From a bacterium (GTDB lineage: Bacteria; UBP13; UBA5359): a DNA stretch of 64,000 nucleotides. The notes under the pieces are model-generated. The model was not told where the DNA came from. It saw only the letters and a list, made by a program, of their open reading frames with translations, and searched no databases. Positions within the stretch are counted from its first letter, which is position 1. Each line of letters begins with the position of its first letter. The stretch spans positions 36,081-100,080 of the forward strand of contig JAQUEL010000001.1 in NCBI GenBank assembly GCA_028685295.1, read 5' to 3'. Both the position numbers and the translations under genes were made by a program. This document shows positions 7,777-15,739 of this stretch, piece by piece.

Positions 7777-9021
7777 TTGTCGGAACCGGCTGCACTGTTG
7801 CCTCTGATCCTCATAAGCACTGTTGTTGTGGCCGCATATTTGTTTTATAGATTACGTCGGCGCTTGCTGCAACAGCAGAAAAACTTAGAAGATCTTCTGC
7901 TGCAAAAGCAGAGAACGGAAAACATGCTTAGCCGGCGCCTTTCCGAGATGTCTGTTATTCACGAAGTAAGCCGTGCATTAGGTTCGAGCCTGGATCTTGA
8001 AAAAACGCTGGATATGATCGTTGATGTTGCTCTCAGGGTGATGGAGGCCGAATACGGTTCCCTTTATATGATTGATAATACGCGTAAAGTCCTTATCCCC
8101 AGGCGTGTGGAGCCTGTATGCTGCCCGGATGATACGGTAGAGCTGCCGCTGGGCGACAGCATAACCGGTTGGGTAGCTATGACTGGAGAAGCCCAGAACG
8201 TAGCGGATATCCATAAGGATTGGCGTTTCAGAGATCCTCTGGGACGCGGCAACCTGTTGCGAACGCAGTTGAGCGTGCCCCTATGGTCAAAAGGATCGGT
8301 TATTGGTGTCCTCAATGTTTTTAATAAAAAAAGCGGGTCGGTCTTCGACACCGATGATATGCAATTTATGAATTTGCTGGCAGCCTCGGCAGCACGGGCA
8401 ATAGAGAATGCTCGCCTTTATACCGAATTGAAGAATCAGGCGATAATTGATCATCTTACCGGGTTATATAATTTCAGCTATTTTCAGAAGCGTTTTGAAG
8501 AAGAGGTTAGAAGAGCCTTTCGTTACTCCAGAGCGCTGGCTTTAATCATGTTCGATCTGGATGATTTCAAGGCTTACAACGATCGTTTTGGGCATCTTCT
8601 AGGCAATGATGCTCTCTTTATTGTTGGACGAATTATCAAGGACAGCATACGGGATGTGGACATGGCCGCCAGGTTTGGTGGCGAAGAATTTGTGTTGCTT
8701 ATGCCGGAAACAGGAGTTGAAGCTGTCCTTTCCGCCAACCGTATCAGGGAGAGGGTTAGCAAGGCGCATGAGCAGGCAACGAATAAAATATGGTTGGCAG
8801 AAAGATTGACAATTAGTGGCGGAGTTGCTATCTTTCCTCAAGGCGGTTCAACATCGGCTGAATTGTTGGGTAATGCGGATAAGGCACTTTATTGCGCCAA
8901 GAGTACTGGTAAAAACAAGATAATAAATTTTGACGGGGGTATGTCAAAAACAGATGCTGGATATGAAACTTATAAGGCAGAATCCGGAAATAGTAGCGGA
9001 AGCACTGAGAAGACGCCATAG
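7777..9021 (+). CDS. Membrane-anchored GAF-GGDEF diguanylate cyclase
   Basis: Predicted to make cyclic di-GMP from two GTP in response to a signal sensed by its GAF domain. The 414-residue protein has one N-terminal transmembrane helix (about residues 8-24), a short coiled coil (25-60), a GAF domain (about 60-215) and a GGDEF domain (about 225-390). The active-site loop is GGEEF (301-305), a functional variant, and the metal-binding [12 protein letters not shown] is intact. An RxxD inhibitory site (RDVD, 292-295) sits five residues before it, so product feedback is expected. The start is TTG 7777 after GTGAGGA. Its last 68 bp overlap the start of serS in another frame. It is downstream of, and probably co-transcribed with, the presenilin-like gene. 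Confidence 0.9.
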   Translation: MSEPAALLPLILISTVVVAAYLFYRLRRRLLQQQKNLEDLLLQKQRTENMLSRRLSEMSVIHEVSRALGSSLDLEKTLDMIVDVALRVMEAEYGSLYMIDNTRKVLIPRRVEPVCCPDDTVELPLGDSITGWVAMTGEAQNVADIHKDWRFRDPLGRGNLLRTQLSVPLWSKGSVIGVLNVFNKKSGSVFDTDDMQFMNLLAASAARAIENARLYTELKNQAIIDHLTGLYNFSYFQKRFEEEVRRAFRYSRALALIMFDLDDFKAYNDRFGHLLGNDALFIVGRIIKDSIRDVDMAARFGGEEFVLLMPETGVEAVLSANRIRERVSKAHEQATNKIWLAERLTISGGVAIFPQGGSTSAELLGNADKALYCAKSTGKNKIINFDGGMSKTDAGYETYKAESGNSSGSTEKTP

Positions 9022-10216
9022 CGATATTGATCTTACGAAATTTCAAGAGAACGATCGGCTTCGTCGAGAGTTGCTTATAGAAGTAGAAGCACTTAAGAAT
9101 AAAAGAAACGAGTTCTCCAGAGTCATTGGCGAACGTAAGAGAAACAAGCAGAACGCCGATGAGTTGATTGCAGAAATGCAGGTGGTATCCTCTCGTATCA
9201 AGGAGCTTGATGAGCAACTGCAGGTCTGCGAAGCAACTTTGAACAGCTTGCTGCTGGAAATCCCTAATATACCGCTTCCCGATGTTCCTGAAGGTATCGG
9301 CGAGCAGGACAACGTTGAGTTAAGGCGATGGTCCGAGCCGCGCAGTTTTGCTTTTGAACCGCTGGCACATTGGGATCTGGGAGAGAAGCTGGATATTCTC
9401 GATTTCGAAAGAGGGGCTAGGCTGGCCGGTGCCAGGTTTACTGTTATGAAGGGTGCCGGAGCTCTTCTTGAAAGAGCATTAGTGAACTTCATGCTCGATC
9501 TTCATACCGGAAAGCACGGCTACAGGGAGATATTCCCACCTTTTCTAGTGAACGCCGATGCTATGACGGGTACGGGACAACTGCCTAAATTTGAAGAGGA
9601 TCTCTTCAAAACCACTACAGGGTATTATCTTATACCTACGGCAGAGGTACCGGTAACCAATTTACATCGAGAAGAGATTCTGGATGATAATGATCTGCCT
9701 GTATGTTATGCTGCCTATACAGCCTGTTTTCGTGCCGAAGCCGGCTCATATGGAAAGGATACCCGCGGGCTGATAAGGCAACACCAATTTAATAAAGTGG
9801 AACTTGTCAAATTAACCCGCCCTGAAGATTCGGCTGCAGAACTGGAAAAACTTATTGCGGATGCCGAAGAGGTGTTGCAGCTGTTGGGGCTGCCATACCG
9901 GGTGATAATTCTGTGTACTGCCGATCTGGGCTTCTCCTCTGCAAAAACATATGATATTGAAGTTTGGTTCCCTCAGCAGGGGCTCTATCGGGAGATATCG
10001 TCCTGTAGCTCTTTTACCGATTTTCAAGCTCGTAGAGCGGGAATACGCTATCGTTCGGCATCAGGCCGTACAGAGTATGTTCATACTATCAACGGCTCCG
10101 GGCTGGCCGTCGGACGGTGTCTGGCGGCAATACTTGAGAACTATCAGACTGAAGGGGGTAATGTAATCATTCCAGAGGCTCTCAGACCATATATGGGGGG
10201 CAAGGGGATTATATAA
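8954..10216 (+). CDS. serS: Seryl-tRNA synthetase
   Basis: Charges tRNA-Ser with serine. The 420-residue protein begins [12 protein letters not shown], the usual SerRS opening, then an N-terminal coiled-coil arm (about 30-100), and the class II catalytic core. Motif 2 is visible as [21 protein letters not shown] and motif 3 as [16 protein letters not shown]. The start at ATG 8954 is chosen by homology; no strong Shine-Dalgarno sits at ideal distance, the nearest G-rich run being GGGGG at 8935-8939. The gene starts inside the 3' end of the diguanylate cyclase gene (68 bp overlap). No T-box leader is present, and none could fit in the coding sequence upstream. Confidence 0.95.
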   Translation: MLDMKLIRQNPEIVAEALRRRHSDIDLTKFQENDRLRRELLIEVEALKNKRNEFSRVIGERKRNKQNADELIAEMQVVSSRIKELDEQLQVCEATLNSLLLEIPNIPLPDVPEGIGEQDNVELRRWSEPRSFAFEPLAHWDLGEKLDILDFERGARLAGARFTVMKGAGALLERALVNFMLDLHTGKHGYREIFPPFLVNADAMTGTGQLPKFEEDLFKTTTGYYLIPTAEVPVTNLHREEILDDNDLPVCYAAYTACFRAEAGSYGKDTRGLIRQHQFNKVELVKLTRPEDSAAELEKLIADAEEVLQLLGLPYRVIILCTADLGFSSAKTYDIEVWFPQQGLYREISSCSSFTDFQARRAGIRYRSASGRTEYVHTINGSGLAVGRCLAAILENYQTEGGNVIIPEALRPYMGGKGII

Positions 10217-10270
10217 ATAAACCTGCATAATTTTATCTTCGTCAGGGAATGGTAATAGAGGTGAGCGCTA

Positions 10271-11161
10271 TTGCGAAGCTTGAAGAGATTGCCCGGTTAC
10301 AGATTAACAGAGCATAACTGGAAGAGAATTGCGATTGATTATGCCGGTATATTTATCGGCGTGACGATGGTCGCAATCGGTCTGGATGTTTTTTTGGTTC
10401 CCAATAAGATCGCCGGTGGCGGCGTATCCGGCCTGGCGATAATTCTGCATCATCTGTTACGCGTTCCTGTGGGAACGGCCATTCTCGTCATCAATATACC
10501 GCTTTTCTATGCCGGCATAAAGATTTTGGGAGCCGGCTTTGGCCTCAGGACATTGATTGCCACTATTATCCTCTCCGTCGAGGTGGATCTCTTTGCACCG
10601 TTTATCCCGGTTATAACCCACGATCTGCTTTTGGCAGCCATATATGGAGGTCTGCTTACCGGTATAGGCATGGGTATTGTTTTCCGCTTTCGGGGTACTA
10701 CGGGCGGCACGGATATGATAGCTCGGTTGGTACACCGGTTTACCTCTCTTACCGTTGGGCAAGCATTGCTGATTGTAGATTCCATAATTATTGCTATAGC
10801 CGGAGTGGTTTTTAATGCCGAGTTGGCTCTTTTTGCCTTAATCAATCTGTATATTAATACCCGTGTGATAGATCTGATACAAGAGGGTGTCAGCGTTAGC
10901 AAAATGGCGATAATTATCTCAGATTATTCTGAAGATATTGCAGCCGGCATATTGGGAGACCTTGGTAGAGGCGTAACAGGGTTGGACGGCGAAGGGCTGT
11001 ATAGCGGGCAGAAGCGTCAGGTGCTGCTTTGTGTCATCAATAGAGTCGAAGCAGGAAAACTTAAAGATATTATTAATGGGATTGATCCGGATGCCTTCGT
11101 AATTATGACCGATACCCATGAGGTTCTAGGAGAAGGTTTTAAACGGCATCAGGTATTTTGA
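10271..11161 (+). CDS. YitT family membrane protein (DUF161/DUF2179)
   Basis: A 296-residue integral membrane protein of unknown transport or regulatory function. An N-terminal region of about five to six transmembrane helices (about residues 20-195) contains the family's glycine-rich segments (NKIAGGGVSGLAI, FRGTTGGTDMIA). A C-terminal cytosolic DUF2179 domain (about 215-290) includes GRGVTGLDGEGLYSG. The start is TTG 10271 after GAGGTGAG at 10258-10265. It stands alone between serS and the acyl-CoA dehydrogenase promoter. Confidence 0.88.
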   Translation: MRSLKRLPGYRLTEHNWKRIAIDYAGIFIGVTMVAIGLDVFLVPNKIAGGGVSGLAIILHHLLRVPVGTAILVINIPLFYAGIKILGAGFGLRTLIATIILSVEVDLFAPFIPVITHDLLLAAIYGGLLTGIGMGIVFRFRGTTGGTDMIARLVHRFTSLTVGQALLIVDSIIIAIAGVVFNAELALFALINLYINTRVIDLIQEGVSVSKMAIIISDYSEDIAAGILGDLGRGVTGLDGEGLYSGQKRQVLLCVINRVEAGKLKDIINGIDPDAFVIMTDTHEVLGEGFKRHQVF

Positions 11162-11186
11162 TTTATCTTTTTGACGGTTAAGCTGA

Positions 11187-11216
11187 TTGACAATCCTTTC
11201 TTACGTGCTTTATAAT
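11187..11216 (+). promoter_or_regulatory. Strong promoter for the acyl-CoA dehydrogenase/etf operon
   Basis: TTGACA at 11187-11192 and TATAAT at 11211-11216, both perfect consensus boxes, are 18 nt apart. An inverted repeat with GCCTGC at 11232-11237 and GCAGGC at 11253-11258 lies just downstream and could be an operator or leader hairpin. Confidence 0.8.
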
Positions 11217-11293
11217 GCCAAAGAGTATGACGCCTGCAGCCGTCACTATTCCGCAGGCTGATCGTTAATGCACTTATTGGGGGAGTGGTAAGA

Positions 11294-12430
11294 GTGAATT
11301 TCAATCTTTCAGAAGAGCAACAGATGATTATGGAAATGGTCAAGGAATATGCCGACGGCGTTCTCAAACCCAGGGCTCGCGAGGTGGATGAGAGTGGAGA
11401 GATGCCCTGGGATAATATACGGCAGATGGCTGAAATGGATCTTATGGGAATACCCATACCTGAGGAATACGGCGGAGCCGGACTTGATTTTACAACCTGG
11501 GCCATGGTCGGTGAGGAGATTTCGCGGGCCTGTACTACTACCGGAGCAGTGTTTGGTGCCGATATGCTCTGTATCTATCCTATCTATTTTTTTGGAACCG
11601 AAGAGCAGAAGAAGAAATATCTGGTGCCGCTGGCCAAAGGAGAGGTTGTGGGCGCTTTCGGTTTGACGGAACCCAACGCAGGTTCCGATGCCGGAAATGT
11701 CAGAACCAGGGCGGTAGATGCCGGTGATCACTATCTTCTCAACGGCAGTAAGGTTTTCATCACTAATGCCGGAGAGGCAGATATTTATGTAATTATTGCT
11801 AATATGGATATTAATAAAGGTGCTCGTGGCCTTACAGCTTTCATAGTTGAAAAGGGCACGCCCGGATTTGAGATCGGTAAGAACGAAAAGAAGATGGCCT
11901 ACAGCTCTCTGCCTAACCGTGAATTGATCTTCACCGATTGCAAGGTCCCCAAGGAGAACCTGCTGGGCAAGGAGAAGAGAGGTTTTCGTGTAGCCCTGGA
12001 AACTCTGGGCGTGGGACGTATCGGTATGGGTATAGGAGCTGTCGGTTTGGCTCAGGCAGCCCTGGATGAAGCGCTGGAGTATTCAAAGGTAAGGGTCCAG
12101 TTTGGTAAGCCTATATCCAGTTTTGAACTGATTCAGGCAATGCTCGCCGATATGGCTACTGAGGTTGATGCCTCTCGGTTGCTGGTCCTTAGAGCCGCCT
12201 TCCTGAAAGACCAGGGTATGTCTTATGAAAAGGAAGCAGCTATGGCCAAGCTCTTTGCCTCAGAAACGGCCATGAGAACAACTACAAAAGCGGTCCAGAT
12301 ACATGGCGGTTACGGTTATACCAAAGAATATACGGTTGAGCGTCTCATGCGTGAAGCCAAGCTCTTTGAAATAGTCGAAGGAACCTCGGAGATACAGAGG
12401 CTGGTTATCGCCAATCATCTTCTGAGGTAA
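11294..12430 (+). CDS. Acyl-CoA dehydrogenase (butyryl/caffeyl-CoA type)
   Basis: A flavoprotein that interconverts an acyl-CoA and its 2-enoyl-CoA. The 378-residue protein has the three acyl-CoA dehydrogenase domains in order, with FGLTEPNAGSDA for substrate and flavin binding near residue 125. IHGGYGYTKEY and the EGTSEIQ segment with the expected catalytic glutamate lie near the C-terminus. GTG 11294 has GGGGGAG at proper distance and is preferred over GTG 11285, which falls inside that site. etfB and a ferredoxin-domain etfA follow in the same order as carCDE of Acetobacterium woodii. That order supports a bifurcating complex that couples enoyl-CoA reduction by NADH to ferredoxin reduction. 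The physiological substrate cannot be told from sequence. Confidence 0.9.
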   Translation: MNFNLSEEQQMIMEMVKEYADGVLKPRAREVDESGEMPWDNIRQMAEMDLMGIPIPEEYGGAGLDFTTWAMVGEEISRACTTTGAVFGADMLCIYPIYFFGTEEQKKKYLVPLAKGEVVGAFGLTEPNAGSDAGNVRTRAVDAGDHYLLNGSKVFITNAGEADIYVIIANMDINKGARGLTAFIVEKGTPGFEIGKNEKKMAYSSLPNRELIFTDCKVPKENLLGKEKRGFRVALETLGVGRIGMGIGAVGLAQAALDEALEYSKVRVQFGKPISSFELIQAMLADMATEVDASRLLVLRAAFLKDQGMSYEKEAAMAKLFASETAMRTTTKAVQIHGGYGYTKEYTVERLMREAKLFEIVEGTSEIQRLVIANHLLR

Positions 12431-12446
12431 TGGACGGGGGAAGGAT

Positions 12447-13226
12447 ATGAATATAATTGTCTGCATAAAACAGGTGCCGGATACCACCGATGTTAAGATA
12501 AATCCGGAAACAAATACTCTTGTACGGGATGGTGTCAAGAGTATTGTCAATCCGTTTGATGCCAATGCGCTGGAGGCAGCGCTTCAACTCAAGGAAGCTA
12601 TGGGTGGCAAGGTGACGGCTATTACCATGGGGCCTCCCCAAGCAATGGATATTCTGAGAGAGGCTATAGCTATGGGGGCAGACGATGCTGTTTTGCTTAG
12701 CGATAGAGCCTTCGCCGGTGCTGATACGCTGGCTACGGCCTATACACTGGCCATGGGCATTAGAAAGATTGGGGATTACGATCTTATTATCGGTGGCAAG
12801 CAGGCCATAGATGGCGATACCGCTCAGGTGGGCCCTGGAATTGCTGAGCAGCTTGGGATACCCCAGGTGACCTATGCCAGACGTATGGAGATGGATGGCG
12901 ATATGCTCTTGGTGGAACGTATGCTTGAAGATGGATATGAGGTAATGAAAACAGCCCTTCCGGTACTGGTAACCGTTGTCAAGCAGATAAACGAGCCTCG
13001 GTACCCTTCATTGCGAGGCTTGCTGGCTGCCAAGAAGAAGGAGATTAACGTTTGGAACGCGGCGGATATAGGCGCTGATGAAAAGCGAACAGGCCTGACC
13101 GGATCGCCTACCAGGGTGGTACGTATATTTACGCCACAGCGGAACACCAAAGCCGTTATGCTGGAGGGTGAACCTGAGAAGACCGTGGAGACCCTGGCTG
13201 AGGTTATAACGAAGTTGAATGTTTGA
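12447..13226 (+). CDS. etfB: Electron transfer flavoprotein beta subunit
   Basis: Forms a heterodimer with EtfA and carries electrons to or from the acyl-CoA dehydrogenase. The 259-residue protein opens MNIIVCIKQVPDTTDVKI and contains GGKQAIDGDTAQVGPGIAEQLG, a stretch like that of bifurcating EtfB proteins of butyryl-CoA and caffeyl-CoA systems. PSLRGLLAAKKKEI follows near residue 190. It lies 16 bp after the dehydrogenase gene with GGGGGAAGG before the ATG. An NADH-linked bifurcating flavin site is inferred from similarity and operon context, not shown. Confidence 0.93.
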   Translation: MNIIVCIKQVPDTTDVKINPETNTLVRDGVKSIVNPFDANALEAALQLKEAMGGKVTAITMGPPQAMDILREAIAMGADDAVLLSDRAFAGADTLATAYTLAMGIRKIGDYDLIIGGKQAIDGDTAQVGPGIAEQLGIPQVTYARRMEMDGDMLLVERMLEDGYEVMKTALPVLVTVVKQINEPRYPSLRGLLAAKKKEINVWNAADIGADEKRTGLTGSPTRVVRIFTPQRNTKAVMLEGEPEKTVETLAEVITKLNV

Positions 13227-13338
13227 CCCTGGACAGCAGGGAATTCAGGAGTCGGAATGAAAAAGCTGTTGTTTATTGAAAAAGCGTATTCTGATCATTT
13301 TGAATTACAGCTTTCGACTTCTGTTATGGAGGATAATA

Positions 13339-14526
13339 ATGAGTGTTTATATTCTTGGTGATAAATGTGTGGGATGTAGTGCCTGTCTGAAAAGCTGCCC
13401 GTTCGGCGCTATTGAGATAAAGGATAAAAAAGCCGGATTGTTGAATAACTGCAGCGGGTGCGGTGCTTGTGCCGATTCCTGTAAATTCGGTGCCATCGTT
13501 GTTGAAGATAACAGGCAGGCAGAGATCGATCTCAGTCAGTATAAGGGTGTATGGGTTATTGCCGAACATAATGAAGGGCGGCTGAAGAGCGTAACGCTGG
13601 AGTTGCTGGGCGAGGGCCGAAAACTGGCGGATAAGCTCAATCAGGATTTGTGTGCTCTTCTTCTGGGTGAAGAAACAGGTGATATGGCCAATGAATTGAC
13701 ATACCACGGAGCTAAGAAGGTATATATAGTTCAGGAACCACGCCTGGCACATTACCAGACCGGACCTTATACGGATATTATCTCCAACCTGATAACCACT
13801 TATAAACCCAATATCGTACTGATAGGTGCAACAAATCAAGGTCGCGACCTGGCCTCGAGAATTGCGGCGCGAATTCACACAGGGTTAACGGCAGATTGTA
13901 CTGAATTGGATATAAATGAAGATGGGTTGTTGGCACAAACCCGGCCTGCTTTTGGCGGCAACATTATGGCGACCATACTCTGCCCGTATCACCGCCCGCA
14001 GATGGCTACTGTTCGCCCCAAGGTTTTCAAGCCGGCCTTACGTGATACTTCCTGCGCCGGCGAGATTGTTCCGGTAGATTCTTGCCTTAACGGGAAGTGT
14101 CTGTTATGTGATCTACTGGAAGTTATCAAAGAGACCGGGCAGGGTGTTAATCTTGAAGAAGCCGAGATCATAGTAGCGGGTGGCCGCGGTTTGGGCAAAC
14201 CCGAAAACCTTAATTTGATAACAGAGCTGGCAGAGGCATTGGGTGGAGCTGTGGGCGCTTCCAGAGCCATCGTTGATGCTGGATGGATCCCGGCGATTCA
14301 TCAGGTAGGGCAGACCGGAAAAACCGTTCAGCCCAAAGTATATATTGCCTGCGGTATATCCGGTGCCGTACAGCATCTCGCCGGCATGCAATCTTCAGAT
14401 ACGATAATAGCCATTAACAAGGATTCCGATGCTCCTATATTCAAGGTGGCGCACTATGGTATTGTAGGCGATTTGTTGGAGATACTGCCTGCTCTTACGC
14501 GTCGGCTAAAGCAAACAGCCGTTTAG
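13339..14526 (+). CDS. etfA: Electron transfer flavoprotein alpha subunit with N-terminal 2x[4Fe-4S] ferredoxin domain
   Basis: The 395-residue protein begins with a ferredoxin module of about 60 residues holding two full CxxCxxCxxxC motifs ([11 protein letters not shown] and [11 protein letters not shown]). The EtfA core follows: an adenine-nucleotide-like domain (about 70-255) and the C-terminal FAD domain with [26 protein letters not shown] and [13 protein letters not shown]. Such ferredoxin-fused EtfA proteins occur in lactate dehydrogenase and caffeyl-CoA reductase Etf complexes of acetogens. The start is ATG 13339, with ATGGAGG 6 nt ahead; the frame is open further upstream but lacks ferredoxin-like sequence or a Shine-Dalgarno there. 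A 112-nt gap separates it from etfB, longer than usual. Confidence 0.94.
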   Translation: MSVYILGDKCVGCSACLKSCPFGAIEIKDKKAGLLNNCSGCGACADSCKFGAIVVEDNRQAEIDLSQYKGVWVIAEHNEGRLKSVTLELLGEGRKLADKLNQDLCALLLGEETGDMANELTYHGAKKVYIVQEPRLAHYQTGPYTDIISNLITTYKPNIVLIGATNQGRDLASRIAARIHTGLTADCTELDINEDGLLAQTRPAFGGNIMATILCPYHRPQMATVRPKVFKPALRDTSCAGEIVPVDSCLNGKCLLCDLLEVIKETGQGVNLEEAEIIVAGGRGLGKPENLNLITELAEALGGAVGASRAIVDAGWIPAIHQVGQTGKTVQPKVYIACGISGAVQHLAGMQSSDTIIAINKDSDAPIFKVAHYGIVGDLLEILPALTRRLKQTAV

Positions 14527-14547
14527 CGTTAATTAACCTAATTTATT

Positions 14548-14577
14548 GTCGGCCCGTCTTAGTTAAGGCGGGCCGAC
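14548..14577 (+). terminator. GC-rich hairpin after etfA, probable terminator
   Basis: GTCGGCCCG and CGGGCCGAC form a stem around a loop that itself can pair (CTT/AAG). The 3' tail is GATTATATC, poor in T, so termination may be weak or need a factor. It separates the etf operon from dprA. Confidence 0.55.
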
Positions 14578-14603
14578 GATTATATCAGGAGACCGTAAAC
14601 ACT

Positions 14604-15719
14604 ATGAGTTGCGATCTTACTGTACAGTATGGGAATAATGGGGATGCCGATATGTTGCCGTATATGGTCGCTCTCGGCCAGCTCGATTTGAGCCCCAAGC
14701 GTAAAACGGAGCTGTTGAAATACTTCGGCGGCCCCGGTGCTCTCTGGAGAGCACCGGACACGGTCGTCAGGGGCTTCGACACAGATCTGGCTGAACGCCT
14801 GTCTAAGTTGCGTGCATCCACTACTCCTGAAGCTGAAATGGAACGCCTGGCAGGAGCAGGCTGCCAGGCACTTTTACCAGGCGATGATGGTTATCCTGTA
14901 AATCTAAAGGAAATATATGATCCTCCCATGCCTTTGTATGTGAAAGGCATCCTCAGTATGCGTGATCAAAAGTCTGTAGCCATTGTCGGCTCACGTAGGC
15001 CTACGCAGCAGGGGAAGGAGATTGCCGTCAGGCTGGCATACGGTTTGGCAGAGCAGGGTATAACTATTATCAGCGGCCTGGCCAGAGGTATAGATACGGC
15101 GGCGCACCGTGGCGCATTGAAGGCCGGCGGGCGGACCCTGGCGGTTCTGGGCAGCGGTCTGGATAACATTTATCCGCCGGAAAATTGCCGTTTGGCTGAT
15201 AAGATAGCCGAAAATGGGGCGTTACTATCGGAGTTTTGCCTGAGATCCATCCCTGCAGCCTGGCATTTCCCGCAGCGGAATCGTATTATCAGCGGCCTGG
15301 CCCTGGCAGTGATCGTGGTAGAGGCAGGCGATAAGAGCGGAGCATTGATAACGGCTTATATGGCGCTGGAACAGGGGCGGGATGTGATGGCTGTTCCCGG
15401 TTCAATAGATAATCCCATGTCCCGTGGTCCTCATAAGCTTATCAGGCAGGGCGCTCTTCTAGTCGAAACAGTTGATGATATTATTGAAGCGCTGGGTATG
15501 CAATTGTGTCTTTTCGATTCCTGTGAGAAAGAAACGCTTGAAACATTAACAGAGAGCCAGGCTGCATTGCTGAAATTTATAGATTATAAACCTCGCTTTA
15601 CAGAAGAGATAATAATGCTTGCCGACGGTTCCGCCGCTATGATAGGATCAGACTTGACATTATTGGAATTGAAAGGGTATATTAAACAACTATCCGGAGG
15701 CGCATATATCCGGGCATAA
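14604..15719 (+). CDS. dprA: DNA-processing protein DprA/Smf
   Basis: DprA binds incoming single-stranded DNA and loads RecA during natural transformation; many non-competent bacteria also keep it. The 371-residue protein has an N-terminal SAM-like region, then the Rossmann-like core with AIVGSRRPTQQGKE, ISGLARGIDTAAHRGAL, LGSGLDNIYPPEN, FPQRNRIISGLA and GSIDNPMSRGPHKLIRQGA. A winged-helix-like C-terminal region ends the protein. topA follows after 20 nt, the usual neighbour order in Firmicutes. Confidence 0.95.
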   Translation: MSCDLTVQYGNNGDADMLPYMVALGQLDLSPKRKTELLKYFGGPGALWRAPDTVVRGFDTDLAERLSKLRASTTPEAEMERLAGAGCQALLPGDDGYPVNLKEIYDPPMPLYVKGILSMRDQKSVAIVGSRRPTQQGKEIAVRLAYGLAEQGITIISGLARGIDTAAHRGALKAGGRTLAVLGSGLDNIYPPENCRLADKIAENGALLSEFCLRSIPAAWHFPQRNRIISGLALAVIVVEAGDKSGALITAYMALEQGRDVMAVPGSIDNPMSRGPHKLIRQGALLVETVDDIIEALGMQLCLFDSCEKETLETLTESQAALLKFIDYKPRFTEEIIMLADGSAAMIGSDLTLLELKGYIKQLSGGAYIRA

Positions 15720-15739
15720 AGTGTAATAGGAGTGAAAAA

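Noticed and set aside
13227-13338. Small gene between etfB and etfA
   Set aside because: An ATG at 13258 and the open frame from 13276 exist, but neither gives a protein with coding character before the true etfA start at 13339.
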